This document shows positions 29,271 through 36,677 of a stretch of DNA of 64,000 nucleotides, piece by piece. The position numbers and the translations under genes are program-made. The DNA is taken from assembly GCA_005217565.1 (NCBI GenBank), contig SJCO01000020.1:56039-120038 (forward strand), written 5' to 3'. The stretch comes from Puteibacter caeruleilacunae (GTDB lineage: Bacteria; Bacteroidota; Bacteroidia; Bacteroidales; Prolixibacteraceae). Below the pieces are notes generated by a model. It made no database searches. It saw only the letters and a list, made by a program, of their open reading frames with translations, and was not told the DNA's origin. Each line of letters starts with the position of its first letter. The first letter of the stretch is position 1.

Positions 29271-30059
29271 TTAAGGAATAATTCGTTTAATCACTCGTAA
29301 CCGATGTGTATATCTCTTGGTATCGATATTATAGATTCCTGAATGATCGACATTATCAATTCTAACCTTTCCTGATGAATGAATAATTTTATGCTTATCC
29401 CAAATAATTCCTACATGGGTTATTTTCCCGTCATCATTATCAAAAAACGCAAGATCTCCAGGTTTTGCCTCTTCAACAAATGTTATAGGCTCACCAACAT
29501 TTACCTGCTGACTAGCATCACGAGGGATTTTAATACCAGCAATTTTATAAATTACCTGAGTGAATCCAGAACAATCTATCCCCAGAGGTGTCTTTCCTCC
29601 CCACAAGTATGGTGAATTGAAAAACTTCAAAGCATTTTCAATCATCATTGCCCGCTTATTGTCATGATTGTTTCCCAGATGTTGGCTCTGTAAACGATAC
29701 GTTTGCCCTCCCAACTTAAATTCTCCTGTTTCTTTATTCAAGAAAGGTAATGAGCTACCAGCAACGATTAAAGAATTATTGTAATCACCATCTAACTGAA
29801 CAATATTGAAGATATCAGAAGTAACAAACGGATCATGATTTTCCAATGTATTAAATTCCTCTTCACTGATATAAGTTACCATCTTCTGATCAATCCAGCC
29901 TTCGTAGCTATCATATGCCTGTCGGATACGACACCATTTTGGGGTTTCTTCCAATATTTCGAAATGTTCACCGAAAAGAATTTGGGTAGTCATCTCACTT
30001 TTCTCGCGAGGTTCATCGCGTACAGGTATAGTGCTTAATCCGGAAATTCCGTGCTTCAT
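29271..30059 (-). CDS. NlpC/P60 (C40) cell-wall peptidase with SH3 domains
   Basis: This protein of about 262 aa has two bacterial SH3-like regions in the N-terminal half (STIPVRDEPREKSEMTTQILFGE and IVAGSSLPFL) and a C-terminal NlpC/P60 domain. The catalytic residues are C163 (IDCSGFTQ), H215 (KITHVGI) and H227 (IIHSSGKVRID), numbered from the chosen start. Such proteins cleave gamma-D-glutamyl-diamino acid bonds in peptidoglycan peptides and act in wall turnover or muropeptide recycling. The start MKHGISGLSTIPVR fits the family; an ATG 23 codons upstream (30128) remains possible. No signal peptide is evident with either start. Confidence 0.88.
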   Translation of the reverse strand: MKHGISGLSTIPVRDEPREKSEMTTQILFGEHFEILEETPKWCRIRQAYDSYEGWIDQKMVTYISEEEFNTLENHDPFVTSDIFNIVQLDGDYNNSLIVAGSSLPFLNKETGEFKLGGQTYRLQSQHLGNNHDNKRAMMIENALKFFNSPYLWGGKTPLGIDCSGFTQVIYKIAGIKIPRDASQQVNVGEPITFVEEAKPGDLAFFDNDDGKITHVGIIWDKHKIIHSSGKVRIDNVDHSGIYNIDTKRYTHRLRVIKRIIP

Positions 30060-30142
30060 CTTACATCGTTTAGGATCAGGTGATTTTGATTGCATTTTAA
30101 CAACTACACAGCTTAAATTGTTCCGCATAGCCTCTTCTCCAT

Positions 30143-30173
30143 CAAAAATAAGGAAATTTAAAATTTTTACAAG
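30143..30173 (-). promoter_or_regulatory. Candidate promoter of the C40 peptidase gene (CTTG-19-TATTTTTG)
   Basis: On the minus strand CTTG at 30170-30173, a 19-bp spacer and an exact -7 TATTTTTG at 30143-30150. The transcript would begin close to 30136. Confidence 0.45.
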
Positions 30174-30590
30174 GAATAAATTTGTAATCTATCTAATCCT
30201 ATATCGCGATGAGAGAACAATAGTACACGATAAAGAATAATCAAGTATTCTTAAATAATTACATTGCTTCAATTCTTCACACCCCTAATACATAATATTT
30301 ATCTAGAACTGTAATTTTTTTCGAGATACAAGAATAAATTTCACACCCCACATCACACTACTAATCAATCTATTATACTATACATGCATCAACAAACTAT
30401 TTCCCTTTTAATTTTTTTTCAAAAAAAAATCAAGAAAAGTGTAATGTATGAAAAGTTATGATACTAATAGCATGTTAATTTACCCCGCGCAAAGGGTACT
30501 TTAACACTGAGTAGACGGATCGAGGTTGACAGCTAATTTTTTCATATAGGTATACAACGCGCTGCTGCTAATACTCACAGATTCGCCGAA
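30174..30590. other. Intergenic region with a GC-richer block (possible small RNA)
   Basis: The first part (to about 30478) is very AT-rich, with long A and T tracts, and holds no credible gene. From about 30482 to 30590 base composition changes abruptly (CCCCGCGCAAAGGGTAC..., GACGGATCGAGGTTGACAGC), ending at the hairpin at 30596-30628. No ORF fits. A non-coding RNA or a gene remnant is possible; I do not recognise a known family. Confidence 0.3.
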
Positions 30591-30636
30591 ATAAAAAATC
30601 CTGCCAGTCACATGCCCTGGCAGGATTTCTCTTTTT
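30590..30636. terminator. Terminator of the orphan ECF sigma gene
   Basis: A perfect 12-bp stem AAATCCTGCCAG / CTGGCAGGATTT (9-nt loop) is followed on the minus strand by TTTTTTATTT, right for the sigma gene ending at 30667. On the plus strand the tail CTCTTTTT is weaker. Confidence 0.85.
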
Positions 30637-30666
30637 CAGGGGATGGTAAATAAGAGCCCGACACAA

Positions 30667-31233
30667 CTATTGAACGAATCCTTCAACACCTCTGCGATAT
30701 AAATAATAGGTTGTACGCAAATGCTTTAACGCTGCCGACATATGTTTTTCCACAGTCTTGATAGAGATATTAAGTTCCTCAGCAATTTCACGATACTTTA
30801 TTCCCTGTGTCCGATGCATCTGATAGATCTGGTGGGTAGTCTTGGGTAAGCTATTAACTGCCTCTGATATAGTATTTCTTAAATTTTCTAATTCCTTAGG
30901 ATCACTTTGATCTTCCACAACGAGTAATAAATTTTCAGGAATAGCAGCTTTATCTGTTTGTCTTACTTTTGCACTTTTTAAATAATCAAGGCAACCATTT
31001 TTTACTGCTCGATAAAGATAGTTCTCAATATCAACATTAGAAGGTAATAACATTCGCCGTTCCCATATTTTTAGATAAACCTCCTGTACTAAATCACGAC
31101 TTTCCTCCAGGTTATGAATCATAGAATAGGCATACCGACAAAGACTATGGTAGTATTTATCAAACAAGAATCCCACAATTCTTGAATTCCCATTGGCCAA
31201 TTCACTCAAAATAAGTCTCGAATCACTATTCAT
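30667..31233 (-). CDS. ECF RNA polymerase sigma factor, no anti-sigma beside it
   Basis: This protein of about 188 aa is a Bacteroidetes-type ECF sigma. Region 2 is FLFDKYYHSLCRYAYSMIH...ESRDLVQEVYLKIWE and NYLYRAVKNGCLDYLK. Region 4 is LPKTTHQIYQMHRTQGIKYREIAEELNISIKTVEKHMSAALKHLR. The start is placed at the ATG beginning MNSDSRLILSEL; a longer frame to 31302 adds 23 residues unlike the family. No FecR or zinc-finger anti-sigma follows it. It is divergent from the sigma-like/anti-sigma pair at 31661, so shared control with that unit is possible. Confidence 0.9.
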   Translation of the reverse strand: MNSDSRLILSELANGNSRIVGFLFDKYYHSLCRYAYSMIHNLEESRDLVQEVYLKIWERRMLLPSNVDIENYLYRAVKNGCLDYLKSAKVRQTDKAAIPENLLLVVEDQSDPKELENLRNTISEAVNSLPKTTHQIYQMHRTQGIKYREIAEELNISIKTVEKHMSAALKHLRTTYYLYRRGVEGFVQ

Positions 31234-31340
31234 CAGTCTGCTTAAAATCCCAGAGAGCGAGCAAATATTCCCTTTTATAAGTAACAAATATTCACTCTGC
31301 AATCTTCTATTCCTTCCTCAATCTGTTTCTTCCGTGGTCA

Positions 31341-31367
31341 CAAATATACAATTCGTTAACGATAACG
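31341..31367 (-). promoter_or_regulatory. Candidate promoter/operator of the orphan ECF sigma gene
   Basis: An exact minus-strand -7 TATATTTG lies at 31341-31348. Just upstream is an inverted repeat CGTTA-ACGA-TAACG (31354-31367) within a GGAAC-containing sequence that loosely resembles an ECF -35. It could be a site for autoregulation; no TTTG-type -33 is present. Confidence 0.3.
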
Positions 31368-31505
31368 TTCCACATTAGGAATGCTTTTTTTTTACTCCGC
31401 TTTCATTTATTGCATTAAAAGAGACATCCTTTCTCGTCTATTGGGGCCAACTAGAAAGGATTCATAATTCATATAAGCGGGAAGATAACATCATAAACCT
31501 CAGTG

Positions 31506-31515
31506 GGAGTACTCC
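31506..31515. promoter_or_regulatory. Perfect 10-bp palindrome in the divergent sigma region
   Basis: GGAGTACTCC lies in the 430-bp region between two divergent sigma-type genes, about 145 bp before the sigma-like gene. An operator is possible; the length is short enough for chance. Confidence 0.2.
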
Positions 31516-31660
31516 ATCTTCAAGATTTAGTTATTGCTTATACAATTCATTCAGTTCACAGTATTTTTTCACTTAATCATTAAAAAAATTGCTTTTAAAT
31601 TGATAACATATTCTTGTTTTTTGATATTTTAGCCATCTAAATATTGGTGAAATACAGTAC

Positions 31661-32389
31661 ATGCTAGGTATAATTAAGAGTAGGAAGAAGGCGGCGGATA
31701 GCAAGAATCTATTTTCTGAACAAGAGCTACTTACACTGGCAGATAAAGTTGTTCAACGTTACGCATATACTATACCGCAAGCTGAAAGAGAAGATGTAAA
31801 AATGAGTATGATTGAGAAGTTTCTCAGTCAGCAGGATCAAATTACCGAAAAATTTGAAGGAAAATCGGGTAAGAATACCTATGGCTATGCTGTACTTAAC
31901 AGAATTTGTTGCGGTGTTATCCGCAAAGAGATGAAAAGGTGGCAAAACCATATTGATTACCAACAAGATGATTCTTCTTCTGAACAAAATACACTTGATG
32001 CTTTATTGATTAAAGATGAGATTAGGCTATTGGCTAAAGTTCTGATATTAATGAACGATGCTCATAAATCGACTGTATTCATGGCTTCGTACTATAAACT
32101 TTCACCCAAAGAGCAATTTGTAAGCGAATATGATCTGAATTATATCGAAAATAAATTGTTGGAGTTACTACATATTGAGACAGGAATATCAAAAGGAGAG
32201 ATATATAATTGCCTGTCGAAGGTAGTTAATGTAGTGGAACGAAAAGATGTAAAATCTGATGCTGTACGTATGTGGCTAAACAAGCAAATGGAAATAGCCA
32301 TAAGCCGACTCAACGGTCCGTTCAAAAGGGCCAGTTACGACAAGGAAAGCTTGCAAGTATTGTTTGAGTACTTCTACATGGAGCAATAG
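31661..32389 (+). CDS. Sigma-70-like protein paired with a membrane anti-sigma
   Basis: This 242-aa protein is not a standard ECF sigma but shows a sigma region 2-like pattern. LADKVVQRYAYTIPQAEREDVKMSMIEKFL is followed by GKNTYGYAVLNRICCGVIRKEMKRW, the place where -10 recognition helices lie. The C-terminal half has no clear region 4; a segment ISKGEIYNCLSKVVNVV might be a degenerate HTH. The identification rests also on the next gene, 18 bp downstream, which has the hallmarks of a zinc-binding anti-sigma factor. It may direct transcription, or be an accessory protein. The TPR-CHAT protease gene is convergent to this pair. Confidence 0.6.
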   Translation: MLGIIKSRKKAADSKNLFSEQELLTLADKVVQRYAYTIPQAEREDVKMSMIEKFLSQQDQITEKFEGKSGKNTYGYAVLNRICCGVIRKEMKRWQNHIDYQQDDSSSEQNTLDALLIKDEIRLLAKVLILMNDAHKSTVFMASYYKLSPKEQFVSEYDLNYIENKLLELLHIETGISKGEIYNCLSKVVNVVERKDVKSDAVRMWLNKQMEIAISRLNGPFKRASYDKESLQVLFEYFYMEQ

Positions 32390-32407
32390 TTTTATCATTT
32401 AGTAGAG

Positions 32408-33211
32408 ATGACAATGAACCAAATGCATTTAACAGAACAAGATATCGCAACAGCAGCAGAACACCTATCAAAGGGAACTGTTGATAGACTGGATCAGCGT
32501 ATTCGGACGCATCTGGCTGAATGTGATGAATGTGCCAATGAGGTGCAATTTGTTAGTGAGCTAAATCAAGTGGACGATGCTTTTATAAACACTACTATTG
32601 AAACGAACAATAAAGGAAGAACTCTCAATTTAAGACCATTGTGGGCTGCTGCTTCTATATTGATTGTTCTTGGATCGGTTTACTGGTTGATGAATATCTC
32701 CTCTCCTTCAGAGGAACAGATAGCAGAAGAACAGACAACACAGACAACTGACAAGCATATTATAGCCAACAATGATCAGGAAGTAATTTCAAATAAACAG
32801 GATACTACCAAAACGGTTGCCACGCAACCAAAACCAGCAGATAAAGCAAAAGAAGTTATAGTTAACAAACCTGTAAAAAGGATTACATTAGCTTACGCCT
32901 CAAACGAAGAACTTGAAGCATTGGTAAAACGCTTTGCGAACAACACAACAATGCGTGGAGAAGCAATAAAAGTGATCACTCCTTCAACGTTGGCAGGTCC
33001 ACTCAACAAGCTAAAACTTAATTGGAATAATCCAGATCAACAAGAATTGATTATAGAAGTTTATACCAATAAAGGAGAAAAGCTATTCGAAGAAACTACT
33101 TCAAAGAATACGGTTCAATTATCAAAGATCAAATCTCCAGGTCTCTATTACTGGAAACTAATTGACGAAGATTTTGAAATGATATTCTGCGGGAAGATTA
33201 TCGTAAAATAA
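32408..33211 (+). CDS. Single-pass membrane anti-sigma factor with HxxxCxxC zinc motif
   Basis: This 267-aa protein has the zinc-binding anti-sigma motif H35-x3-C39-x2-C42 (RTHLAECDECANEV) in a small helical cytoplasmic domain. One membrane helix lies at about 78-96 (LWAAASILIVLGSVYWLM), then a low-complexity E/T/Q/K-rich linker (about 98-160), and a C-terminal periplasmic beta-sandwich-like domain ending NTVQLSKIKSPGLYYWKLIDEDFEMIFCGKIIV. ZAS-type anti-sigmas hold a sigma factor at the membrane until they are cleaved or change shape. It is only 18 bp after the sigma-like gene. Its stop is 19 bp from the stop of the convergent CHAT protease gene. Confidence 0.75.
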   Translation: MTMNQMHLTEQDIATAAEHLSKGTVDRLDQRIRTHLAECDECANEVQFVSELNQVDDAFINTTIETNNKGRTLNLRPLWAAASILIVLGSVYWLMNISSPSEEQIAEEQTTQTTDKHIIANNDQEVISNKQDTTKTVATQPKPADKAKEVIVNKPVKRITLAYASNEELEALVKRFANNTTMRGEAIKVITPSTLAGPLNKLKLNWNNPDQQELIIEVYTNKGEKLFEETTSKNTVQLSKIKSPGLYYWKLIDEDFEMIFCGKIIVK

Positions 33212-33230
33212 CCTTCCCACAGTACTATAT

Positions 33231-36083
33231 TTATTCATTTCCTACTAATACAAATCCGGCCCAATCTAAAGGAAGGTAACCTTTCTTTATACATTCTAAT
33301 TTTGCTAAGCGCAATGCCTGTGCATAACTAATTTGATCATTTAATAGATGACGATAAAACGCAACCATCAATGTTTTTGTCTTTTCATCATGTACTTTCC
33401 ACAAAGTTGACAATACATTCTTAGCTCCCGCCACAAAAAATCCCCTTGGCAATCCTAATGCACCATCTCCATCTTTTATAACGCCTAAGGCTGTTTGACA
33501 TGCACTTAATACCACCAAATTACATGGAACAGATAATTTATAAATGTCCTCTTGTTTAAGCAAACTTATCTTCTTATCGGTATCCCATAGATATAATCCC
33601 GACATCATGAAACTCCTTTTTGAATAGGTTGCATGAGTAGCAACATGTAAAATGGAAGCATTAGATGATTCACGTATCAATTTTTCTCTTGTTGCTTCAT
33701 ACCCTTTCATAATTACACAGTGCTTATTCTGCGTTTTAAATAATGCCCCAATTTCATCAATCTCCTTAAGTGAATTAGGTAGAGGTTTCAACATATATCC
33801 ATTACTTGTGCGCATCACTCCCAGAGAATCTAACTTTGATTCCTCATAATCACGATATACATCGCTATCCGTTAGCATTACACCATCCTCAAAGCCAGGA
33901 GCCAGAGCCAGCATATCATAATTATTAACTGCTACCTGCTTCGATTTTAAATCTAATGTATAAATGTACTTTACAACATGAGAGTTAATTAGCATTTCAT
34001 TTCCATTATCAATAATTGTCTCAAATGGAAAGCGATACAACATGTCATCAGGAAATATTAATAGCTGCTTCTTCTCCTTTAAATTCACATCTAAATCTCC
34101 CAATAATAGATCATAAACACCTTTTGTTAAAGAAGACTGCTCCCCTCTTTTTATGCTACGCATCTTCCCAACAATTAAACTCTTTTCCTTGGCGTTATAA
34201 GGCTTAAAGGAATAAGAAAAAGAATTATTAGTAATAGCAAATCGACACAACGTTGAATCTACGACGTAATAATCAATTACAAGGTCGGATTGTTTCAATT
34301 GTTGCTGAACCTTTTCAACAGATCCTACATGCTCTGCTTTTTTTATAGATGCAGGTTTTGTTGCCCTAAAAACCTTTTGTTTCGCAAGGAATAGCTTGTT
34401 GTTCAACGTTAATTTCGCACTGAAAATAGAATCGTATGCAGCAATATCTTCTTTTTTATCTATATCCTTCAACTGCTCATCAATCGCCCTTAATTCATTG
34501 CTAAGTTGCGTCACCACTTTCTCCTCTTTCGACGAACTTTCTGCATTACTATTTAAGGTATACTGCAGTGCATAATTCTTACTATCAATCAACACCTTAT
34601 ACAGTTGATCAATTAGTTCGGTACTCTCCTTATTTTCTTTAGCAAAGTTTATCACACGAGGTACCAGGTTCTGATCGATATACCTGGATAATTGCTGTAA
34701 CTGAAACTCCGAAATGGATAACTTTGAAAAATAAATTGCCCTATCAATCAAATACGAATAACATTTTTCTAAACGCTTTCTCTTTGTTTCACCTTCAACG
34801 TTCTTCGCTATAATATCTGCTTTTATTAATATTAGATCAAGCAAAGTAGTAAAGTCCTCGAGTTTCATATCGTTAATTTCGGGGTAGTAATCAATACTAC
34901 CATTAAACGGAACACGAGTTTTACTGCAAATTGCTTGCTGAATATTATAATAGGCCGAATCCGCAACATTCAAATTATTAAAAACTAACGCTCTGTTTCT
35001 TAAATATTTTTCTGTAACAACACCATATTGCTGCACCGCATTTCCAACAATATCAAGATACTTCAAAGCTAGTTTATATTCCTTAATATCAATATAATAA
35101 TCAACCATTTGATTTAATGCAGTGATATACCCAGAAGGATCTCTGTCCTTGTTTTTCGTAGCCAGTTCTAAAGCCTGCGTTTTATTCTTTTTTTCCTTCT
35201 CTCTGTCATTTTTCAGATAGTAACAATATCCTAATGAAGTAAAAACAGACTTCTTCAATAATCCTAATCGATTGAGTTCAAAATCACGCTGCGATGCTGC
35301 ATCAATACGTTGCAAACATTGCTCAAAATACTTTACACTTGCATCCAGATCTCCCATTACACCATAGGTATTACCTAGTCGAAATAAGTGCTGATAGAAA
35401 GGATCATTTCCATTTGGATACTTCCTCGCAATTAGAGTGCTAGCATACTCCAGATATTCTTTCGAGAATCTGGCATCAATGGTAAATAAGAATCCTCCAA
35501 ACATTGACGTCTCACGAATCAAATAATCAATATCATCATTCTTTAATGCCCCTGTCTTTGCGAAATTATAATACTTGATGCCAGCCTCATAATTCTGAGT
35601 AAACATGCTATTGAAAATCAGCTTATGATACAGCTCTTTCATATTCATGTTATAGGGTTCATCAATAGCCCGAAATATTTTCTCCGCAGCAGTCAGGTGA
35701 TGTAGTGTTTTAGCCAGATCTCTTCGTTCAAAAGCTAAAGCAGCGATCACCTCACTCTCCCCGTAGTGCGAGAACAAGGTATCATTATGATGACTTTTGA
35801 ATATCTTTTGCGATTCTAATATACGATCGTATCCCTCCTGTAAGAGTCCTTTATTGATGTATGCCCGACAAATATTCGCTGATAATTTAAAAGCCTCTTT
35901 CGACTGTTCAAGGTCATCTGAAATAAACGAATTAGCCTGCTTCCATGTGGCATTAAAATTCAACGTGTCTCTACTGCTTTCGGTTAGTTCAACGACTTTC
36001 CCCCTTAAATCCTTAATATTAACCTGTTGTGCGAAGGAGAATTTCACACAAACCGCAAATAGGATTATTACAAAATACTTCAT
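33231..36083 (-). CDS. Exported TPR-CHAT caspase-like protease
   Basis: This 950-aa protein has a signal peptide (MKYFVIILFAVCVKFSFA, then QQ). Many TPR-like helical repeats run to about residue 480, followed by a coiled segment (about 520-560) and a C-terminal CHAT domain (about 640-950). The catalytic dyad is visible: H817 in HVATHA and C862 in LSACQTALG, followed by the CHAT-typical GDGALGLPRGFFVAGAKNVLSTLW and WAGFVLVG. CHAT proteins belong to the caspase/separase clan; TPR parts sense a partner or ligand. Export to the periplasm would put the protease on the same side as the anti-sigma's C-terminal domain. The substrate is unknown. Confidence 0.88.
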   Translation of the reverse strand: MKYFVIILFAVCVKFSFAQQVNIKDLRGKVVELTESSRDTLNFNATWKQANSFISDDLEQSKEAFKLSANICRAYINKGLLQEGYDRILESQKIFKSHHNDTLFSHYGESEVIAALAFERRDLAKTLHHLTAAEKIFRAIDEPYNMNMKELYHKLIFNSMFTQNYEAGIKYYNFAKTGALKNDDIDYLIRETSMFGGFLFTIDARFSKEYLEYASTLIARKYPNGNDPFYQHLFRLGNTYGVMGDLDASVKYFEQCLQRIDAASQRDFELNRLGLLKKSVFTSLGYCYYLKNDREKEKKNKTQALELATKNKDRDPSGYITALNQMVDYYIDIKEYKLALKYLDIVGNAVQQYGVVTEKYLRNRALVFNNLNVADSAYYNIQQAICSKTRVPFNGSIDYYPEINDMKLEDFTTLLDLILIKADIIAKNVEGETKRKRLEKCYSYLIDRAIYFSKLSISEFQLQQLSRYIDQNLVPRVINFAKENKESTELIDQLYKVLIDSKNYALQYTLNSNAESSSKEEKVVTQLSNELRAIDEQLKDIDKKEDIAAYDSIFSAKLTLNNKLFLAKQKVFRATKPASIKKAEHVGSVEKVQQQLKQSDLVIDYYVVDSTLCRFAITNNSFSYSFKPYNAKEKSLIVGKMRSIKRGEQSSLTKGVYDLLLGDLDVNLKEKKQLLIFPDDMLYRFPFETIIDNGNEMLINSHVVKYIYTLDLKSKQVAVNNYDMLALAPGFEDGVMLTDSDVYRDYEESKLDSLGVMRTSNGYMLKPLPNSLKEIDEIGALFKTQNKHCVIMKGYEATREKLIRESSNASILHVATHATYSKRSFMMSGLYLWDTDKKISLLKQEDIYKLSVPCNLVVLSACQTALGVIKDGDGALGLPRGFFVAGAKNVLSTLWKVHDEKTKTLMVAFYRHLLNDQISYAQALRLAKLECIKKGYLPLDWAGFVLVGNE

Positions 36084-36141
36084 GTGTTTTAAATTTTCAT
36101 CAGAGATTTAGTGAAGCGATTACTTCGAATAATTATGGTCA

Positions 36142-36172
36142 CAAAACTAACAACAATACCATTATGAACAAG
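36142..36172 (-). promoter_or_regulatory. Candidate promoter of the TPR-CHAT gene (CTTG-19-TAGTTTTG)
   Basis: On the minus strand CTTG at 36169-36172, a 19-bp spacer and an exact -7 TAGTTTTG at 36142-36149 give a leader of roughly 50 nt. The protease thus has its own housekeeping-type promoter, separate from the sigma/anti-sigma pair. Confidence 0.5.
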
Positions 36173-36438
36173 AGGAGTTAAATTGTAAAATATTTTCACA
36201 AATAAATATCACTGGTATAACAACTATGTTTCAACCACTTACCTGTCAACCTTATTTTTTTCTTTAAAAAAATCATACTTTTTTTTTCAAAATCGGGCAC
36301 TACCTGCAACTAAGATAATACAAGCATAAATGATTATAGTGTAATGGAACCTGTAAGTGTTGTAAGCATGAAATTTATTTAAGCGAAAATATTAGAAAAC
36401 AAATTAGATACATCAGGTGGGATCATCAATTATTATTG

Positions 36439-36611
36439 CTGAGAATTCAGATGATTCATACCGACCAAACGACTACAGTCGTGTAGTCATATTCCGAAGG
36501 TTGCCTACCATGGGCAGCCTTCATCGAAAGCAACATCGTTAAAAATAACAATGTTCTTATATCGCAAATAATGTCAGACGAAAAGAGGAGCCCACAAGCT
36601 CCTCTTTTTTT
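36439..36611 (+). ncRNA. Candidate structured small RNA upstream of the CHAT gene
   Basis: In a gene-free region, four hairpins follow each other: CTGA/TCAG (36439-36450), GACTAC/GTAGTC (36471-36488), GAAGGTTGCC/GGCAGCCTTC with one G-T pair (36496-36522), and AACAT-c-GTTA/TAAC-a-ATGTT (36532-36555). A terminator GAGGAGC/GCTCCTC with T7 ends the run on the plus strand. No plus-strand gene needs that terminator, which suggests a small RNA of about 170 nt. I recognise no family, and no TAnnTTTG promoter is seen in front. Confidence 0.4.
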
Positions 36612-36612
36612 G
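36581..36612. terminator. Terminator at the end of locus B / candidate small RNA
   Basis: The stem AAAAGAGGAGC / GCTCCTCTTTT has a 6-nt loop and a long T-run on the plus strand. On the minus strand TTTT follows, so it may also end the heparinase-lyase transcript. A further hairpin TGATTAGCT/AGCTAATCA (36611-36635) lies directly beside it. Confidence 0.75.
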
Positions 36613-36677
36613 ATTAGCTCCGCATCAGCTAATCATTATCGATATTTGCCCTCAGGGCTATGCATAAACCTTATATT

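Noticed and set aside
31661..36083. Reading the CHAT neighbourhood as a true type III-E CRISPR (Craspase) locus
   Set aside because: There is no gRAMP effector, adaptation gene or repeat array in the window; only the sigma, anti-sigma and TPR-CHAT elements resemble it.
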